A stretch of 64,000 nt of DNA, taken from Chytridium lagenaria (Eukaryota; Chytridiomycota; Chytridiomycetes; Chytridiales; Chytridiaceae). Numbering within the stretch: position 1 is the first letter of the stretch; every line of letters starts with the position of its first letter. The notes beneath the pieces are model-generated. The model was not told the origin of the DNA, searched no databases, and was given only the letters and a program-made list of their open reading frames with translations. Below, one piece after another: positions 47,227-60,646 of the stretch. The DNA lies in the NCBI GenBank assembly GCA_025449115.1, contig JAHLKC010000087.1, forward strand, positions 62,001-126,000, given 5' to 3'. The translations under genes and the position numbers were made by a program.

Positions 47227-50200
47227 ATGACGTCCTCTTTCATTAGGCGGACGCTGGCCACTGTCGCCTCATCAACGCCTACTCCTTCGAGCACATTCCG
47301 CGGGCCTAATTATGCTGCTCTTCAAAAGCGTCTCCATGAAATCAAACATCAGCAGCTTGTGAAGGGACCACTCACCCTTGCTGAGAAGATTGTTTATTCT
47401 CATCTTGCCCATACGACAACAAGATTGAGAGAGGGGCTTCCTACCTTAAAATCAATCCTGGTTTGTTAAAATTCTATTGTCTAATCGTCTGCTTTTATCT
47501 TTTATTCTCTTTTGACTTCACGTACTCCCTCTTCCACATCGCATTCGTACATCTCCTTCATTCATTTCATTCTGCATTGCAGCAGCTTTATGATACTTAC
47601 TCCGTCGATGCCTGACTAAAACATTAGTATGTTTATAGACCGTGTCGCCATGCAGGATGCGTCTGCGCAGATGGCCCTCCTCCAGTTCATGCTCGCTGGA
47701 AAGAATACGACAGCTGGTAAGAAGGTTGAGCCAGTGTTATACAAGATCATCTTTTTTTGTGACAAACCGTTTATTTATTTATTTGTTTCGAATTTAATCA
47801 GTCCCCTCCAATATCCACTGCGACCATCTTATTCAAGCATTCAGTGGTGCTGACAACGATCTCAAGGACGCCCTCAACTCGAGTCGCGAGATCTTTGACT
47901 TTCTCGAGAGTGCTGCGCGGAGATATGGCATCTCGTTTTGGAGGCCAGGCAGCGGTATGTGTCGTAATTTTGTCTTTCCACGTTCTGATTGTTGAGAAAC
48001 TCATGCTTCCCATTTCAGGTATCATTCATCAGATTGTTCTAGAAAACTATGCTGCTCCTGGTCTTCTCATGCTTGGAACTGACTCTCACACTCCTAACGC
48101 TGGTGGTCTCGGTGCTATCGCTATTGGTGTTGGTGGCGCAGATGCTGTCGACGGCATGGCCGGAATACCGTGGGAACTGAAGGTGATTGAATAAATTATC
48201 TATCAGCTTTTTCGATTTATTCTAAGGTATGTTCTGACTCTCTCCCTAAGGCCCCCAAAATTCTTGGTGTTCGTCTCAGTGGGAAGCTCAGCGGGTGGGC
48301 GTCTCCCAAGGATGTCATTTTGGCTCTTGCTGGAAAGCTCACTGTTCAGGTTGGTGAATTTTTAGGTTTTTTTTCCTAGCTTTGCACCTTTAACAATAAG
48401 TATGCAGGGAGGTACCAACCACATCATCGAGTACTTCGGACCTGGAACGAAGACTCTAAGCTGCACCGGCATGGCTACCATTTGTAACATGGGTGCCGAG
48501 GTTGGATCCACTACCTCTGTTTTCCCCTTTTCCGAGAGGATGGCCGAGTATCTAAAGGCTACAAACCGTGCCGATGTTGCTTTAGCTGCGGAGGCCGCTG
48601 CTAGTGCTGGGTTTTTAGAGGCTGATAGGGGTGCTGAGTACGATAAAGTCATTGAAATTGATTTGTCTTCCATTGAGCCCCATATCAACGGACCGTTCAC
48701 CCCTGGTACAGATCATCTTGTGTTCCTTGAATGTTTTTTTATTATTTGTGTTTAATGACTTACGACATGTTGTGACATTTGAAAGATGCCGCCACTCCTA
48801 TCTCAAAATTCAAGGAACTTGTCGAAAAGAACAAATGGAACGATTCTATCAGCGCCGGGCTTATTGGTTCCTGCACGAACTCATCATACGAGGATATGTA
48901 CGTAATTCCTATCTAACTTATCCTTTATTAAAAGACTGACCATACCCTGCTAATTATTTCCATTTTACAGGACTCGCGCCGCTAGTATTGCTAAGGAAGC
49001 CAAATCCCGTGGTCTTCAAATTAAAAATAAGTTTCTGGTGACCCCTGGTTCCGAGCAGATTCGCGCCACTATTGAAAGAGATGGGCTTACCCAGGAATTT
49101 GAGAGCATTGGAGCGACTGTGTTGGCTAACGCTTGCGGACCTTGTGAGTATATAACTCGTGGCCGAGATATCTTTCTCAAATTAATGCTTGATTTCAGGC
49201 ATTGGACAGTGGAAGCGCGACGACGATGTTTCAAAGGCGATAATGCAATTTTGACGAGTTTCAACCGCAACTTTAAAGCGAGGAACGATGGAAATGCAAA
49301 GACAATGAATTTTCTAGCTTCTCCAGAGGTTCGGGATTTCCCTTGCAGTTTGCTTTACTAGTTGTCTCCGGCTGGACCTAATTTTACGTGTTAAGATCGT
49401 CACTGCAATGTCTTTCGCCGGACGCCTTTCTTTTGACCCCACCCGAGACACTCTTACTGACGAAAAGGGAGCAACTTTTAAATTCACTCCTCCTGTTGGA
49501 GAAGCCCTCCCAAGCTCAGGTTTCGAACAAGGTTGGAACTTTTGCAACGTATACCCTTTATTTTTGCGTTAATCAAATGCTTTTCATAGGCCGAGGTGAA
49601 ATGAGACCAGACGATTCACCCACTCCTGATGAGAATGTCAGCATCGTTGTAAGCCCGTCTTCGCAGAGATTACAGACTTTGGAGCCGTTCGCGCCTTGGG
49701 ATGGAAAGGAGATTAAGGGATTGAGAATGCTTGTAAAAGCGTCTGGAAAGTGCACGACTGATCATATTAGGTAGGACCATTGTTTTGCTCTAAGTTTTAT
49801 GATCGCTATAGTAACCGAATTTAAACTGTAACTTATAAATGCTATAGTGCTGCTGGAGCTTGGCTCAAGGTATATAGATTTATCATTGGTTATTCGTTCT
49901 ACTAATATCCGATATCCTTATTGTGTTTTAGTACAAGGGTCATCTTGACAACATCGCCAACAACACTCTCATCGGAGCCGTCAACGCTTTCACCGGCAAA
50001 ACAAACTCGGTGCTTAACGAAGTAACTGGAGAGGTGAATTAATTTTGTCCTTCTATCCTGATCTTTTTGTTTACTTTCTCCGGACACATTGCTGACTTTT
50101 AGCAGGAGGACACTATCCCTAATGTTGGGAGATACTACAAATCGCAAAACATTGACTGGATTGTTGTGGGTGATTTCAACTATGGTGAAGGATCAGCTCG

Positions 50201-50635
50201 TGAACATGCTGCTTTACAGCCGAGGTAATTAATTGGCCAACCTCATCTGGCGTTTTAGTCCTGTCTCACGAGTTTTTTAGATACCTCGGATGCCGCGCCG
50301 TCATCGTCAGGTCATTCGCCAGAATTCATGGTAATTTTCACTGGTTATATACCTACACACTATATCTAACCTATCCAATAGAAACCAACCTGAAGAAACA
50401 AGGTGTATTTCCGTTTACCTTCAAAAACCCCGCCGATTACGACAAGATCCCGCAAGGTTCCATTCTTTCAACAAAGGGGCTTGAAGGTATCGAACCAGGA
50501 TCCCGGGTTGACCTTGTGGTGAAGACACCCAATGGGGAACAGTTTGATGTGGAGTTATTGCATACATTGAGTGATGACCAGATTGGATGGATTAGAGCCG
50601 GGAGCGCGCTCAACCTTATCGCGTCTGAGGCGTGA
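47227..50635 (+). CDS. ACO1: Aconitate hydratase, mitochondrial
   Basis: Converts citrate to isocitrate in the TCA cycle with a [4Fe-4S] cluster. ATG 47227 opens with a basic, Ser/Thr-rich targeting peptide ([20 protein letters not shown]). Family signatures in order: [88 protein letters not shown] and ANACGPCIGQW (the three cluster cysteines); [51 protein letters not shown]; and [20 protein letters not shown]. About ten introns, several phase-shifted. Breaks are visible near 49330-49400 and near the end of the first exon. The end [15 protein letters not shown] is at 50635. Confidence 0.95.
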
Positions 50636-51853
50636 CAGAGTTAAAGACAAATAATTAAACTTTTTATAGTAACGGCAGTTTACTATTACCTTACCTAATA
50701 TTTTCTTCTAAGTTTTTTTTTTTTGTGGTCCTTCTCGCCCCCAATAAAAAGGCTAATAAAAAGCAGTTTATGCTACTAATAGTGAGATACCAAGAGTTTG
50801 TTGCACACTTTCTTTGACCTGCTGGCAATGCGCTTGGAAGTCGAGAGCTATGCACTTTCTCATCGATCGTTAGTGGATCCATGTTTACCTGTGCCAAACT
50901 TTTTGGCGCTGCCCTCTGGGAAAACTCTGGCTTTCAGCTATTTTTCAGCTTTTATATTACCCTCCAATAATAGATAAATCACGACCCGCACACCGCAGTT
51001 GAATTAGGACGCTTGTAAGCCCTCCTGCTGACAGAATTGACTATTTTTGAGGAGTATGGCTACTCTGGCAGTGCGCTGGTGGGATTGGGCTTCGTTTTAT
51101 ACCGTACGCGCAGAACGCAGATGGGATTAAGCGTGTATCTTCTTTCTCTGTCTGGTTTTCGACTGATGAGGAGGTCACCTTTCCAAACGCTAGACGAGCT
51201 TATTTTTTATTTTGCGAAACATATATACTGGCAATGCGGGACTCTAAGATGATGCGCATTCGTCTTAACATGGTGAATCATGGGGTGTTGACCTAAATAT
51301 GTTGGGTTGAGACTGTGCATGTCTAGCTATAAACTTCTTTTTTAGCTTAGGGTACGGAAGGAATCTGCTGGACGTAATGACCATGTATATAGTCTAACCT
51401 CTTGACGATGGATTTTGAGACGCGACGGTGAGGAGTGCCTTCTTCTGGGCCAATCCTACCTGCCACGCCGTAGCAGGGTATAGCTGTAATGCCTTATTCT
51501 CCGGCATTAGATTTTGGCGAGGAGCAGGAGGTGTTGATATTACTATAGCAAAGCTCCTTTTCATTACGTGCCAAACAAACTGTGTTAACAGCTAGGCAGG
51601 GCTGGTGTTGAAGTCTTTTCCAGAGATTCGCGGGCCGCTCGACTGACTTGCTTCCCGTATAATTAAAGGTGTAAGAGTTGGTTCGGAATAATATATTTCG
51701 TACAATTGAAAGGGTTAGTTTTGCTGGCGCGTTACCTTCGCCCAGAGAAGTTCAATAACATTCTTTCGTTGCACATACATACATCCTCTACATATATACA
51801 TGCAATTTATTAGACAATTCCTGTTTGAGAAAAAAAAGGTTTAAGGATTAGCG
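50636..51853. other. 1.2 kb intergenic, nothing assigned
   Basis: Holds the aconitase 3' UTR and the DIS3 upstream region. ORFs at 50691-50897 (minus) and 51037-51252 (plus) have no recognised domain. The 51270-51700 part is less AT-rich and could hold an RNA gene, but no tRNA, snRNA or snoRNA signature was recognised by eye. Confidence 0.4.
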
Positions 51854-54800
51854 ATGCTTCAGTCAAAGTCCTTCGTCCGGAAGACTAAGCGAGGCAACGT
51901 CGTTAAGATCGTCAAAGAGCATTGTAAGCTACTTATTGATGAATGCATTTATTTCTACGCAGATGCTGATTGCCATCTTTTACAGACCTTCGCGATGACA
52001 TCTACTGCGGCGTTCCATCCTGCAAAAGCTGCCCTCCACACCAAACAACTCTCGACGCCATCCCCTCTATTTCCCAGTCCCACACCAACCCCACTTACGG
52101 CAAACGTCCTCATTTCGTTGTTCCTGATACAAATGTCCTCTTGCATCAAGTACTCTTTGAGCCACGGTCTTTCTCTAACATTGTAGATTGACTTGATCGA
52201 GCATTCTGTCTTTACAAATGTGATTATATTGCAGACAGTGTTGAACGAGATTCGGCATAGGTCGAGCTCAGTCTATAGTAGGGTTCGTACCCTTATAGGA
52301 GAGGCGTCGAGACGGTTTTTTGTGTTTTCGAACGAATTTCACAGGTAGGTTTTTCTTCGTGAAAGGGCTCGTCGACAAGCTCGAAGGAGAATCATGCACA
52401 GTCGCTTGTACGATTCCGGCGATTTAGGCTAGGAGAATATGCAATACCCGCTTTGTGGTAATTATACTGATGTTTATCTTGCAGAGACGTTTACATTGAA
52501 AGGGAAAAGGATGAATCTATAAATGACCGCAACGACAGAGGTACGCATTGTCATCGCCAACTAACTTAACAATATAAGCGATCCGTGTCGCATGCGCATG
52601 GTATAATACGCATTTGTCGGGAAGCCCTTCTGTTGTGATGTTGTCGGACGATGAGGCTAACAGAAAGTTTGCCAAAGGTGAAGGGATCACAGCTGCATCA
52701 GGTAAAGTAAAAAACAATATCACAACCTAATTTCTGAGTAGTTAGAGAGTATGTGGAGAGCTTGGCTGCCTTCCCGGAGCTTGAGGATATGGTTGTTTTG
52801 CCCGAGGATAATAATTGGGAGGAGGCTAAGAGTTTCGAGTACCCGGAGGTGAAAGAGTGATATTGTGGTGAAAAACTGACTTGATATTCTCAGCATCTGA
52901 CTCTTTCTCAAATTACTGCGGGATTGAAGTCAGGGGCTTTTATTCAGGGCTCGCTTTCGATAGCCATGCATAATGTGTTTGAGGTGATTTATAATCAAAG
53001 TGTTATTTAAGAGGACTAAAATTATGTGTAGGGTAGTATATTTGCGAAGGTTGGGGATGGCGAGAAGCAAGTGCTGATACGGGGGAGGAATTTTTTGAAC
53101 CGCGGTGTTCACGGCGACAGAGTTGCCGTTGAGATACTTCCTCAAAGCGAATGGAAATCGCTAAATCTCAACGTTGATATCAAAGAAGGTTAAAAATCAT
53201 TATAATATTAGCTTACTAACAAATAAATTGAAGATGAGGAAGACGATGACGAAAAGAAGGTCGAAACAGACGACGCGATGGATATTAGTGTACCTGCTGA
53301 TGAGGACTTGGATTTGCAACCCTGCGGAAAAATTGTTGGGATAATTAAAAGGAATTGGAGGAATGTATGTGGAACTCTTGAGGGAGGAAAGGATGGAGGG
53401 AGACGCGGTGGGAGTCAGAGTGCGTTTTTTTGGCCTTTGGATAAGAGGATACCGAAGATTAGAATCAGGACAAGGCAGATGGGTGCGTTGCAGAAGAAGA
53501 GGATTATGGTGGCATTAGATAATTGGCCTAAGAATTCAAGGTGCGATCATTGAATTTAAACCAAATGTTGCTGTGGTATTGATTGTAAAAAAAAAGGTAT
53601 CCACTTGGTCACTTTGTTCGTTCTCTCGGAGAGGTCGGAGATAAGGACACGGAGACGGATGTTGTGCTTCTTGAACATGATGTACCTTTCACCCCATTCA
53701 CAAAGCAAGTGCTGGGATGTTTGCCGCCTGAAGGAGATACTTGGATTGTGAAGCCTGAGCATCTTACTGGACGCGAGGACTTTAGGCACTTAAATGTCTG
53801 CAGTATTGATCCTCCTGGTGTGTAATTTGGATTCACATTTCTTTTATTTCTTGAGTATCCCCTAACAATCTTAAAGGATGTACAGATATTGATGACGCAT
53901 TGCATGCCGTCAAGCTTCCGAATGGGAATTATCAAGTTGGAGTCCGTAAGTTTTTTTTGGAAATAACCACTCACTTCCCCACCCCCACCGTCACCCTCCG
54001 TCTGTTTTTGGACGATTCTTCGCAAACGTGCCTACTCTTTTGTAATATTATTCTTGTAGATATTGCGGATGTTAGTCACTTTGTGCAAGCCGGCAATCCC
54101 ATGGACTTAGAAGCTTCACGCCGCGGAACAACCGTGTATCTCGTCGATAGGCGTATTGATATGCTTCCAGGATTGTTAGGAACAAGTAAGCATCCCAGAT
54201 TTTTTTTTATACTTATATCGCGGTTTCTATAAGATTTGTGCTCTCTTCGGTCCAATGTAGATCGTTTATCCTTCTCGTGCATTTGGGTAAGAATCCGCCT
54301 GGTTTTTTTTTTAAACGTGATTAAAGGAAATGACGGAGGATGCGGAAGTAGTTGATGTGAAGTTCACCAAAAGTGTGATAAGGTCGAGGGCTTCCCTGAC
54401 TTATGATGAGGCTCAGGCGAGGTTGGATGACATGTAAGTGTTTCCCTTTCTCATTCGTTTTTGTAACTAGGATTCTAATTGATTGTGGGAATAGAAAACT
54501 CACAGATCCTATTTCCATGGGAGTGAGGACTTTGAATACGATTGCAAAGAAGCTTAGAGCTAAGAGGATGCTGAATGGAGCGCTTGTACTGGCGTCTCCG
54601 GAGGTGCGGTTTAACTTAGATAATGACGCTCAAGACCCCGTTGATCTTGGTAGGTACCGTTCCATATAATTTCAAATTTGGTGAAAATTGTGTCTCAACT
54701 ATGTTTATTTTACAGAGTTGAAGGAGTTGAAGGAGGCTAATGCACTTGTTGAGGAGTTTATGCTTTTGGCCAATATTTACGTGGGCAAGAAGATATACTC

Positions 54801-55967
54801 CATATTCCCGGATTCGTCAATGCTCAGGTATGCGACATATATTTGATGACGAATTTGGCTGATTTCTGTAGGCGACACCCTAAACCACCTCGAACCAACT
54901 TTGAGACGCTGATGAAAGCGGTGGAAAAGAAGGGAATAGAGATTGATCCATCTTCGAACAAGAGCCTTGCGGATTCTTTAGATAGGGCGACGGTAGCTTA
55001 ATGTTTTACAATAGTAGTCTCATGGTTTAAGCTCCCAGGAGATCCGTATTTCAACAAACTTTTGCGAATTATGACGACACGTTGCATGATGCAGGCTGTG
55101 TACTTTTGCTCAGGAACGCTTGCGCATGAAGAATTTTGGTAGTGTTTTTTGTGCCCATATTTTTAATTCGGTTCTGACTACCGACTTTTTAGGCATTACG
55201 GCCTTGCCTCGGAGATTTATACTCACTTTACCTCTCCCATTCGTCGTTATGCTGGTGGGTGAAGTAACTTTCAGGATATGATGGCTAATCCATACGCACA
55301 GATCTTATTGTACACCGCCTTCTTGCGGCCTGCATTGGTTATGATAAGACTTATTCGTCAACTCTTACGGATAAGATTAGCATTTCTGAAATTTCTGATA
55401 GTATGTACTCTTTATACCTTAGCATTCGTGAGTTTTAACTAATGTTTTTATTGGTTTTTAGATCTAAATTACCGTAATCGTATGGCACAGCAGGCATCCC
55501 GGTCTTCCGTAGAATTGTTTACCAATTTATACTTTAAAGGCAAAGTAGTTGATGAGGAAGCCTACATTATTCGTGTTTTCCGAAACGGTTTCGTCGCGAT
55601 TATTCCTAGGTACCATTTACTTTGCCTCCAGATCTTAGTTAACCCTACATCAAACAGATATGGCATTGAAGGCCATGTCCGCGTAGTGACGGAGGAAAGG
55701 TCACAAGAAACCTACACGTTTGACGCGGTTGGGATGACTTTGACGTGTAAGCAATCTGGGCATGTGTTTGAGATCTTTGGTAAAGTCCGGGTAAGAATCC
55801 AGGTTCAAGAGGAGGGAAACGCGTCGGCGCAGAGGTCTAAAGTTGTGTTGGATTTGTTGGAGCCGAATATTCCGGGAATTAGTGTGGTACCTGGAAAGGA
55901 GGCGAAGGGCGTGTCGGATTCAGCGACAAAATCAGCGGATGCGCGAAAGAAACAGCGCAAGGCTTAA
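51854..55967 (+). CDS. DIS3: Exosome catalytic subunit DIS3/Rrp44
   Basis: Processive 3'-5' exoribonuclease and endonuclease of the nuclear and cytoplasmic exosome. ATG 51854: [20 protein letters not shown]. Domains in order: the CR3 cysteine motif ([11 protein letters not shown]); the PIN endonuclease ([44 protein letters not shown]); cold-shock domains ([39 protein letters not shown]); the RNB domain with [20 protein letters not shown] (all four catalytic aspartates present), [33 protein letters not shown] and [20 protein letters not shown]; and the S1 domain ([29 protein letters not shown]). The C-terminus is basic ([11 protein letters not shown]). About 15 short introns, some 40-60 nt. 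Full length, about 950 residues. Confidence 0.95.
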
Positions 55968-56174
55968 AATTGTTTACATAAACTGAATTGCATGTATATG
56001 CTTTTGTTGTGTGTTTATCTTAAATGGCGTGTATAGTTCTACTGAACTGCTACATAAAGGGCAACACATTATGTAATAGTGGGTACTGGGTGAGCACCCA
56101 AAAAAAAAAAGCATGAGTGACATCAGAGAAACTTACTGCAAATTTTGCCCGTTTTTCACTTTTTCAATTCGAGA

Positions 56175-57365
56175 ATGGCATCGCAGATCAACCGTACCGC
56201 CTTCGTTGGCATCTCGTCTGCGGGCCGTGCGCTGCAGTCGAAGGCGAAATCTGCTGCCTCCCACGTTCGCGTTCCGGTTGCTGGGCAGGGAGTCTCCTCG
56301 CAGATCACCTTGAAAACCCCTTTTGTCTGTAAGTATCTTTTTATTTAAGAATAACGGCTGGCGACAAAAAAGAAAGAAAGCAATCGCAGAAAGCTTAAAC
56401 CTCCATCTCTCGTCACTACTACCGGAATCATTTTCAACGATGATGCGCTTATTATTCCTCTCTCAGCGGCCGTCGCTCCCATCCAGCTTCACAAAAGGTT
56501 TTACGCCTCGAAGGCTCCCGTCACCATCCTAGAGCAGGGTAGCGACATCACCTCTCCTCCCGACCAATCCAAATACGTTAAAAACCTCTCCAACTACGAT
56601 GACCAGGCCAGCCGCAACCTTGCTTACTTGTTGATTGGAACCTATGGTTTTGTTCAGGCTGCTGCCGTGAAGAACGTTGTCACGGATCTCCTTGTCTCTT
56701 TGGCTCCCTCTGCTGATGTCTTGGCTCTTTCTAAAGTGGAGGTGGATACCGCATCTATCCCTGAAGGGAAGAACCTTGTCATTAAGGTGCGATCCGTTGG
56801 AAGCTAAGATTCATTTTGCCCTTTGTGGATTTCATGTTCTGGGATCTGACTCTGTTTTGATCATAGTGGAGAGGAAAACCCGTTTTTATCCGTCACCGCA
56901 CTGCCGAGGGTATGTTACTCCCTGTTTTTTGTTGTTATACTTTTTTCGTGACATCGATCCAAGGGCGATTTCTTTGGCACGAAAGAAATGGAGGCTGACA
57001 GGTGTTCTTTTCTATGCAATAGAAATTTCCGAGGCCCAGCAGGTCAACCTTTCAGATCTTCGGCATCCCGAGACCGACGCGGATCGTGTCCAGGATCCCT
57101 CTTGGCTCGTGATGATTGGTGTATGCACTCACCTTGGATGTGTGCCCATGGGTGAAGGTAAGAATTTCTGCTTGGTCCCTCCTTTCTGGATCAAAGACGA
57201 GGATGGCTGATATCAGCTCCTATAGCCGGTGAATACAACGGATGGTTCTGCCCCTGCCACGGATCTCATTACGACATTTCCGGACGTATTCGTAAGGGAC
57301 CCGCTCCCCTCAACCTTGAGATCCCCCCGTATCAGCTCGTGGATGACAAGATCGTCATTGGTTAA
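56175..57365 (+). CDS. RIP1: Cytochrome bc1 complex Rieske iron-sulfur subunit
   Basis: Electron transfer subunit of mitochondrial complex III. ATG 56175 starts the targeting peptide [20 protein letters not shown], rich in Arg, Ser and Ala. The membrane helix region is [20 protein letters not shown]. The soluble domain has [20 protein letters not shown] and the two cluster loops [12 protein letters not shown] and [14 protein letters not shown], with both Cys-His pairs and the disulfide cysteines. It ends [12 protein letters not shown]. Five exons; introns near 56329-56464, 56787-56866 and 56911-57022 and before AGEYNGWF. It is convergent with POLD2. Confidence 0.96.
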
Positions 57366-57575
57366 GAAATTAAAGATGTCTGTTAGCTTTTTCTAGGCAT
57401 ATCTTTCATTTTTATTTTATTATCCCGTTTTAAATCCCCCCAATACATTCTTTGATGCGTTTTTTCGACCGCCCGAACGAAAGTATCATGTCTAATTTAG
57501 AAAATGAGTGCATCAGGATCTAGTTGTTTCATCTTTGGTTAGGGTTTTTATTAAAATACGCTTGGGTTCGTTGTC

Positions 57576-59324
57576 TTAAAAGGTGATAAGCTTGGTATCG
57601 AGGGTACGGAGATTCACGAGTACAATTTGTCGGGTTGTAGAGAAGTTGGGGACCAGAACGACTCGGACTTTCTCTTTCTCTGGGCCTATCGAGATATTTA
57701 AATGTGTTAATTTTTCGTGTAATGAGTTCTAAAGAACGGAAGAGGATGCAATGAAATATGAACTGACCGTGAACAAGTTTAGTTTCAAAGCTGGGTTGGT
57801 TTCCGATAAAGAAGAGGTGTGGCCATACGGTCAGCACGAATGGATCCCTGTCTTGAAAAGGATAACACCCTAAATCAAGGTAAGTTACGGACAATTGAAT
57901 AAACGGGATAGTTACAAAGCGTGTCTGGCGCTGATGGGGCAAGATGATTCCACAAGAGCAGATGCTCCGCAGCGCTCATCCTTGTCAAGCCGTTCTGATA
58001 TTTCATTATATCCTCAACGTTCTGACCAGAGCATCCCAAAACTCTGCATAAATGGTGAGCTATAAATATGATGTGAAGGTAAGGCAAACCTGGTTCCGTC
58101 AATTTCAAATTGAGTGGGATTTGTCGTGAGGTCGAATGAATCCAGTGAGCTCGATTTAGGAAAAAGGGAGGTATGCAAAGGTTGCTGAGGAAGAGCTGCA
58201 GTTCCTGGGTCCCTTTCTCCGGGCATCACAGATATGGGTACACTTGCCGCGAGAGAGTGGAGGCAGAGATCGGTATCTGTCTCGCGATAATTTGTCAGAA
58301 AAAGCTTTCTTAGAAATAAGGAATAGAGCGCACCTTCCAAAACGCCAAAGAGGGGAGATGTGGGTTGAATGCCATCCATTGTCGCGCAATCAAGCGTATT
58401 TCCCGCAAAGACAACCCGCACAATGTTGGCGACTTCGTCGTTCTACAAAAGAATTAATATCAATAGAGATATTCGCCACAGGTTATTAAATAACGCCAAC
58501 ACACCATATCTGCAAGATCTCCACTGAGATAGTCAAATGCGAGTTGTGCCTCCAAAGAACTTTTTCTTGAACTGATGTTAAGTCCAGAAGCGAGCACAAT
58601 AAACGCGTCCGATTCTGGGTTTGTCAGTTAGAACAAAAAAAAAGTAAGATGAAACCTGTAGGTGGTATAGTGAGCTTTGTCTGCTGTTGGGGAGTTGGAA
58701 AGCAGATATCCTTGACTTCAAAGCATCCATCATTGCTCTCAAACCCCAGGACACCAAGAACAGCACCTATAGATATTCATTACGTATGGAAAGCAAGAGT
58801 GAACAAACCTGTAACAAAAAGATGGCTCTTAAGCAACTCCCCTGTCAACTTGATTCGACCAGACTCGTCTTCCATAAGAATCTCGTCACCATCTCCCCAG
58901 TATGTTTGTCTTGGCGGTGGAGGGAGCGAACCCATCGTCTACGCATGTTCAGATGTTTTGAGAAACCCTCGAATTGCCTACATCATGGCTCAGCTCATCC
59001 AGAATGCTTGGCTTTAGCGGCATGTCCTTATACACTGTTCCCACAAAAAAGCACTTTGTTCCTCTAGGCACATCAAGAATACGATTGACGTAAGGAGGAG
59101 ACGCAGCTGTAATAATGAGATGAATATAAGAGGCGTCCGAATATATAGTCCCTACAAGCGACAGAATCAACCCATTTGCGCATGCAGTTATCAACAACAG
59201 AGCGCCGCAACATGTTCAGCCTCGTGAAGTAGATTCCAGCAAACTGCGTTGAATAGTTGCGCTCTTTGACCACAAAGTCCTCATTGAGGTTGGAGAAGGC
59301 ACAGGTTTTGCGTTCAACCACCAT
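57576..59324 (-). CDS. POL31: DNA polymerase delta small subunit (POLD2/Pol31)
   Basis: B-subunit scaffold of DNA polymerase delta (and zeta), acting in replication and repair. From ATG 59324: MVVERKTCAFSNLNEDFVV, then RNYSTQFAGIYFTRLNMLRR, and the OB-fold region RILDVPRGTKCFFVGTVYKD and MPLKPSILDELSHD. The inactive phosphoesterase domain follows: NIVRVVFAGNTL; LAASVPISVMPGERDPG; ALPQQPLHTSLFPKS; FDLTTNPTQFEIDGTRF; CSGQNVEDIMKYQ; HLAPSAPDTL; GCYPFQDRDPFVLTVWPHLF; and GNQPSFETKLVHG. The end reads VVLVPNFSTTRQIVLVNLRT and KLITF-stop at 57576. These motifs follow the POLD2 order closely. Short introns throughout. Confidence 0.93.
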
Positions 59325-59468
59325 AGCTTTTTGACGCAAATAAATCAATTAGAAAAAGACAAGTCTCTGAAAAACTGCATCTCAAACGGCCAAACGGCTC
59401 GCCGCCCACCATTAAACCTTCCGTTGAAGGCAAATCCAACATCCCCTTGGATAGAAGAGATTTAAGTC
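59325..59468. promoter_or_regulatory. Bidirectional promoter interval, POLD2/NT-C2 gene
   Basis: 144 bp between divergent start codons. No specific element is recognised with confidence; in particular I did not find a clear MluI-type cell-cycle box (ACGCGT). Confidence 0.4.
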
Positions 59469-60187
59469 ATGTTTCGGAAAAAGGTCTTTGCGGCCGAGTG
59501 CAATATTGTGGACCTCGTCAACTTGCCGTATGTCAGCGGGTTTTATTTTGTAAGATGGAAGCTTAAAGGATCAAACACCAAGGGTGTCTCTGCGAGGTTG
59601 GAGATGACGGATCATGAAAGCGATGAGTGTCTAACCCTTTTGGAAGAGCCACTGTTAAGGATCATACTGTCACATGGAATACGTCATTTGCATTCGAAGC
59701 ATCAATCTACATAGGAAAAGACGGTGTTTTGCTTCCTTGCGAACTTTTGCTTTACATTAAGCAGGTTTGAATCTGGATCATGCCTTGCCTATTAAATCTA
59801 ACTGGACTGCAGGAAGTGAATGGTGGTCGGAGTTCTGAAGATTTGGGTATGATCAGCATCAACCTTGCGGAATACGCAGATTCAAGATCATCAGTACAAA
59901 AGCATCTTCTTCAGGACGCTCGTGTTAATTCTGTCGTTAGAGTAAGAAATGATGTGAATAATGCTTAATTCATTTTAACCCATTCCTCCACTTAGGTTAA
60001 AATCGATATGAAGCTCTTGAAAGGAGCACCGGTATTCGCAGTGTAAGCTTTACACGTTCATTTCACACTGATGATACGTTACAGACCTAATACAGAGAAG
60101 AGGGACATGTCCATCGACCGCATCCGCAACTTTATCGCTGGGACAAGCCACCCAGTGACGGACTCAATATCAGCATATCCAATTTAA
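59469..60187 (+). CDS. NT-C2 domain protein (EEIG1/FAM102-like)
   Basis: A short protein that is essentially an N-terminal C2 domain as in EEIG1, FAM102 and EHBP1: MFRKKVFAAECNIVDLVNLP, YVSGFYFVRWKLKGSNTKGV, then VKDHTVTWNTSFAFEASIYI, GVLLPCELLLYIKQ, LGMISINLAEYADSRSSVQK, HLLQDARVNSVVRVKIDMKL and LKGAPVFAVP. The family pattern (dL..P.V.G...V+WrL ... V..H.V.WN..f ... G...iNLaeY) is clear. Such domains are thought to bind membranes or small-GTPase partners. Exons: 59469-59764, 59813-59940, about 59996-60042 and about 60086-60187. A frame break near 59630 interrupts exon 1. Confidence 0.8.
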
Positions 60188-60646
60188 CCAACGATGATGT
60201 TAGCTATTTTTTTTCAAGGTTTAAAGTAATAATTAACTTTCAAAGACCATTCCTCGAACCTCAGCACGGGCTCTGATGATGCCCATCTCGACATACTAAA
60301 TCATATTTCAAGGACACTAAAGTGTGAATAATTGCCTTTATTATTATATATCACCTTCACAAAAAACTGCATATGGAACCAGCAATGTAAAACACCCATC
60401 GAGCAATAGACTTTTACAAAATGAAGTAATTAACAAATTGTGGAAGCAAAATATCTCCTCTTACCTGATGTTAGCATCAGTGGGACAAACTCCATTGCTT
60501 TTCCAAAGATTTGCCTGTGCAAGATATTGCAATATAAAAAAACCAAAAGAAGCCCGTGTCTATATAATCTTTCATAGATAGACAGTTTCAGCTTCTGTTG
60601 TCCAGACCTTTAATTATTAGCGGCGGGCTTCCATTGGGATATAAAC
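60188..60646. other. Intergenic between convergent NT-C2 and ALG8 genes
   Basis: AT-rich; the ORF at 60324-60581 has no recognised domain. Probably the 3' regions of two converging genes. Confidence 0.45.

Noticed and set aside
51270..51700. Possible RNA gene in the aconitase-DIS3 spacer
   Set aside because: No tRNA arms, snRNA core or snoRNA boxes could be identified by eye; composition alone is insufficient.
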